Origin: Lingula anatina
Taxonomy: Eukaryota; Brachiopoda; Lingulata; Lingulida; Lingulidae
Direction: 5' to 3'
Assembly (NCBI RefSeq): GCF_001039355.2
Contig: NW_019775754.1
Span: 159,761-223,760, forward strand
Length of the DNA: 64,000 bases
Made by a program: the position numbers and the translations under genes. The notes beneath the pieces were generated by a model. That model was not told the DNA's origin and did not search any database. It saw only the letters and a list, made by a program, of their open reading frames with translations. Every line of letters starts with the position of its first letter. The stretch's first letter is position 1. Below, one piece after another: positions 61,481 through 64,000 of this stretch.

Positions 61481-64000
61481 TGGTTTTCAAGATTCTTTCC
61501 TTTTCATTATTTATTTATTTTTTTATTTGTTTATTTATTTATTTGGGCAGGGGATAGCAGATATTTAAGGTGTTCACAAACTGAAATATATATGAATCCA
61601 CCAGATACTTTAGTTTTCAACCCATATTTTAGGACATACATGCTGTATTCACCAGTCCATATCTGGGCACCACTGGAGGTAGGTTGATACATCAGTGAGT
61701 CAGAATAAACACACAAAGCCATCAACAGCTTTTGTTCCTTAGCTTCACCAATCCCAGGGGAACAATTTTTAAAAAAAGGCTCAGAAAAAGCCTCTTTTGA
61801 TATGATGCATTTTTGCTAGCTTCTGATAATGGAAATTAATTACATAATAGCTACAGCACATAATCAGCAAAGTTACGGGTTAGACACAGGAGTGTCATTA
61901 GTGGATGTCATAGGGTGCGTTTACGCTCACGTTCACGTTCAAGTTCATATCATGATTACATGTTCGTTTTGTGTTCCATTTTTTTCTTGTACACCATTCT
62001 TTTTTCACATTTTTATTTTCATGTGCCATTTGTCCCATATCATACTTCTCAGCTTTTATTATTTCCCCATGTATGTTCTTTTCCTCAGGTCTCTTGGGTT
62101 TTCATTGCATATTGTATTGAATTTCATGGTTCTCAGTAGTTACTGATTTGGGAGGATCTTTCCAGTAGAGCAATGCCTCCAGTCCCCCAGTCTGCTTTTG
62201 CTCAATCAAAAATATAGACTTAGGTCAAAAAATAATAAAATTTCAGTACCTTGATAGAATTCTGCTATCTGTGAAAGGAATTAGAGTTTTGTACTGTTTT
62301 CAAATACTGAAAGAAAAACAAACAATCATAAGAAGTACATCATTTATTTAAAACACTCACGCATGGTAACACAAGAAATGTGTCAGATAAAACCTTGTGT
62401 AAGTTCTATGTGGATTAGTTCTTTGCCATTTCTTCCATTTTCAGAATGATTTCAAGGCATTTGTCTACATATTATATCTTTTTTTGTAGAATCTTGCTTG
62501 CAAAATTATTATTATTATCTTCAATTAAAACTAGTTGGATTGTCCCACAGAATCCAAATTAATACATTTGTTTTAACAATGTATTTAATAAAATTAGATG
62601 ACAGTTACTTCACAAAAAGTGTTTTAATGAAGTATAATTATGTGGGATATTTTTAAAAGGGTTATTTTTTTATAAGCTAAAGCATTTGCTCATTGATTTG
62701 TCAATTCTAATGGACAAAAAATTCAAAATATAATCTAACAGCTACATTGATCTTTTGTTTCATTAGATAATGGTGCGCTGTCATTGTGTAATCAGTTTGA
62801 TTGGATTATTTCATACCTTGCTTTTTGTGGTAATATATATTTGTCCTCAGGGGATTGAAAGTCCTCCAGTCTCACATCAAATAAACATAAGTTTAATTCA
62901 ATTTCCAGAGCACTAACACTTCCCTAAGTCATACATGTTGTTATTTTCTCTGAATTTCAAGGGGATTATAACCTAGCATCCATCGATCTTTTCAACAGGC
63001 AACATTATCAAGTGTCCTGATACATAAATATTTTAATCATCGAAAACATATATCTACAATAGCATTTGAGGTGTTTTTACTGTATAAAATTGAGCTAAAA
63101 CCTTCTTATCAATTTGATGTTACCACTCAATCAGACTGTTCTAATTTTAAGAATTAATGACATCAAAAAATTCAGTACCTATTAAATTTGCAATTTTCCC
63201 CCACTGAAAAAAGTTGAGTCATTATTGTGTTATTTGGCAGTGTTGTTTCTGCCACTTTGTTTACTACGAGAGGAAATATAAATTTGCACCAAACCTGCCA
63301 TATTTGCCACAATGAAAAAATTATTGTTTAACAACTTTAGTTCCTTATATAACTCACTTCAAAATGTAATATACATTTCACAAGAGACTGATAATCCTAC
63401 TGTATTGGACAATATTCTAAAGATGTCTACCTAGCTGGGATGGAACATATGAAGGATTGGAAACAGTATACACCTCCTTTGAACTATATGCGTTTCGGTC
63501 ATTTTAGACACTTATAGCATTGTCTTTTACTAATTTGCGCCAAGGGAGTTGGAGACTGTCAAAGCATATTATACATTGTTGCCAAACATTATGCAATTAT
63601 GTCTGTACTGATCAATATATTACAAGGTAAATGAATTGTTTTGTTATTGGGCACACACATATGCATACACACACAGGTATATGGTATATATGCAGAACCA
63701 CTTCAGTGTATAAATATTTCCCATCAAGCCATTCTCATAAGAAAAAAGAAAGAAATAGATTGATTGCATTACTTCCTGTAGAAGCCTCCCTTAGCCTTCA
63801 TTTGAAATGGTGCACATTTACAGTTACTATAGAATTGTGTCAACTTTGGGTCTAATCTGACATTATTAGCAATAACAGTCTACTAAGTTGCTCTTCGCAA
63901 GGGTGCCAAGGTTTTTTCTCTAATTTTTTTAAACTACTGAGCACCTAGAATTAATTTTTATTGTCTTTAATTTAATATTTATTGTCTTTAATTTATTTTG

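Larger units (their letters stand above)
50399..64000 (+). other. Long intron (or intron plus flank) of the CENPP-like gene
   Basis: No continuing exon of the gene was found after the GTAAAG donor at 50399. The stretch holds three miR-2 hairpins, an LTR-like element, two MITEs, CA repeats and one isolated signal-peptide exon (each listed). 50399-51680, 51770-53660, 56660-58080, 58340-61230 and 61490-64000 show nothing further that I can support. Confidence 0.5.

Noticed and set aside
1-64000. CRISPR arrays, operons, ribosome binding sites or other bacterial features
   Set aside because: The window is eukaryotic; direct repeats are microsatellites, MITEs or segmental duplications, and genes are intron-split.

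Overview
The window is nuclear DNA of an animal. Genes are split by GT-AG introns, there is dense microsatellite and MITE content, and three hairpins carry the mature miR-2 sequence, a family confined to protostomes. Together with the gene set this points to a lophotrochozoan, most likely a mollusc; I cannot name the species. Two single N bases (13574 and 56397) show it is a draft assembly.

Layout. 853-3475 (minus): a secreted carboxylesterase/cholinesterase-like enzyme, four exons, 559 residues. 4198-9696 (minus): a secreted M12B (adamalysin/reprolysin) zinc metalloprotease, twelve exons including one of 26 nt, 395 residues, ending straight after the catalytic domain. 8541-18668: a direct duplication of about 5 kb, copies separated by an N and a CA repeat. 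Each copy holds the 5' end of the metalloprotease gene, a shared intergenic region with a cluster of CRE-like ACGTCA motifs, and a RING-finger/NHL gene. The RING gene is cut short in copy A and complete in copy B (16988-19159, 723 residues).

20861-27708 (minus): an hnRNP A/B or D-like (Squid-type) gene with two RRMs and an RGG/GY tail. It has one standard and two further upstream in-phase copies of its first coding exon; the repeated block also carries decayed pieces of the RING gene. 27.7-36.5 kb is repeat-rich: a LINE 3' end, a perfect-TIR MITE, a tRNA-derived SINE, a frameshifted THAP/DDE_Tnp_4 transposase and three copies of an interspersed repeat.

36713-45196 (minus): NOL8, sixteen exons whose phases all agree, 1128 residues. 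It lies head to head, across about 1 kb, with a plus-strand gene at 46210 that I read as CENPP (first four coding exons, 133 codons). NOL8 and CENPP are divergent neighbours in human too. The rest of the window (50399-64000) appears to be one large CENPP intron, or that intron and beyond. It holds a cluster of three miR-2 family hairpins (51.7, 53.7 and 54.1 kb), an LTR-like element, two copies of a GATCGATCTA MITE and an isolated signal-peptide exon resembling a Wnt first exon.

All exon models were assembled by hand from splice motifs and phase continuity. No database search or folding program was run.
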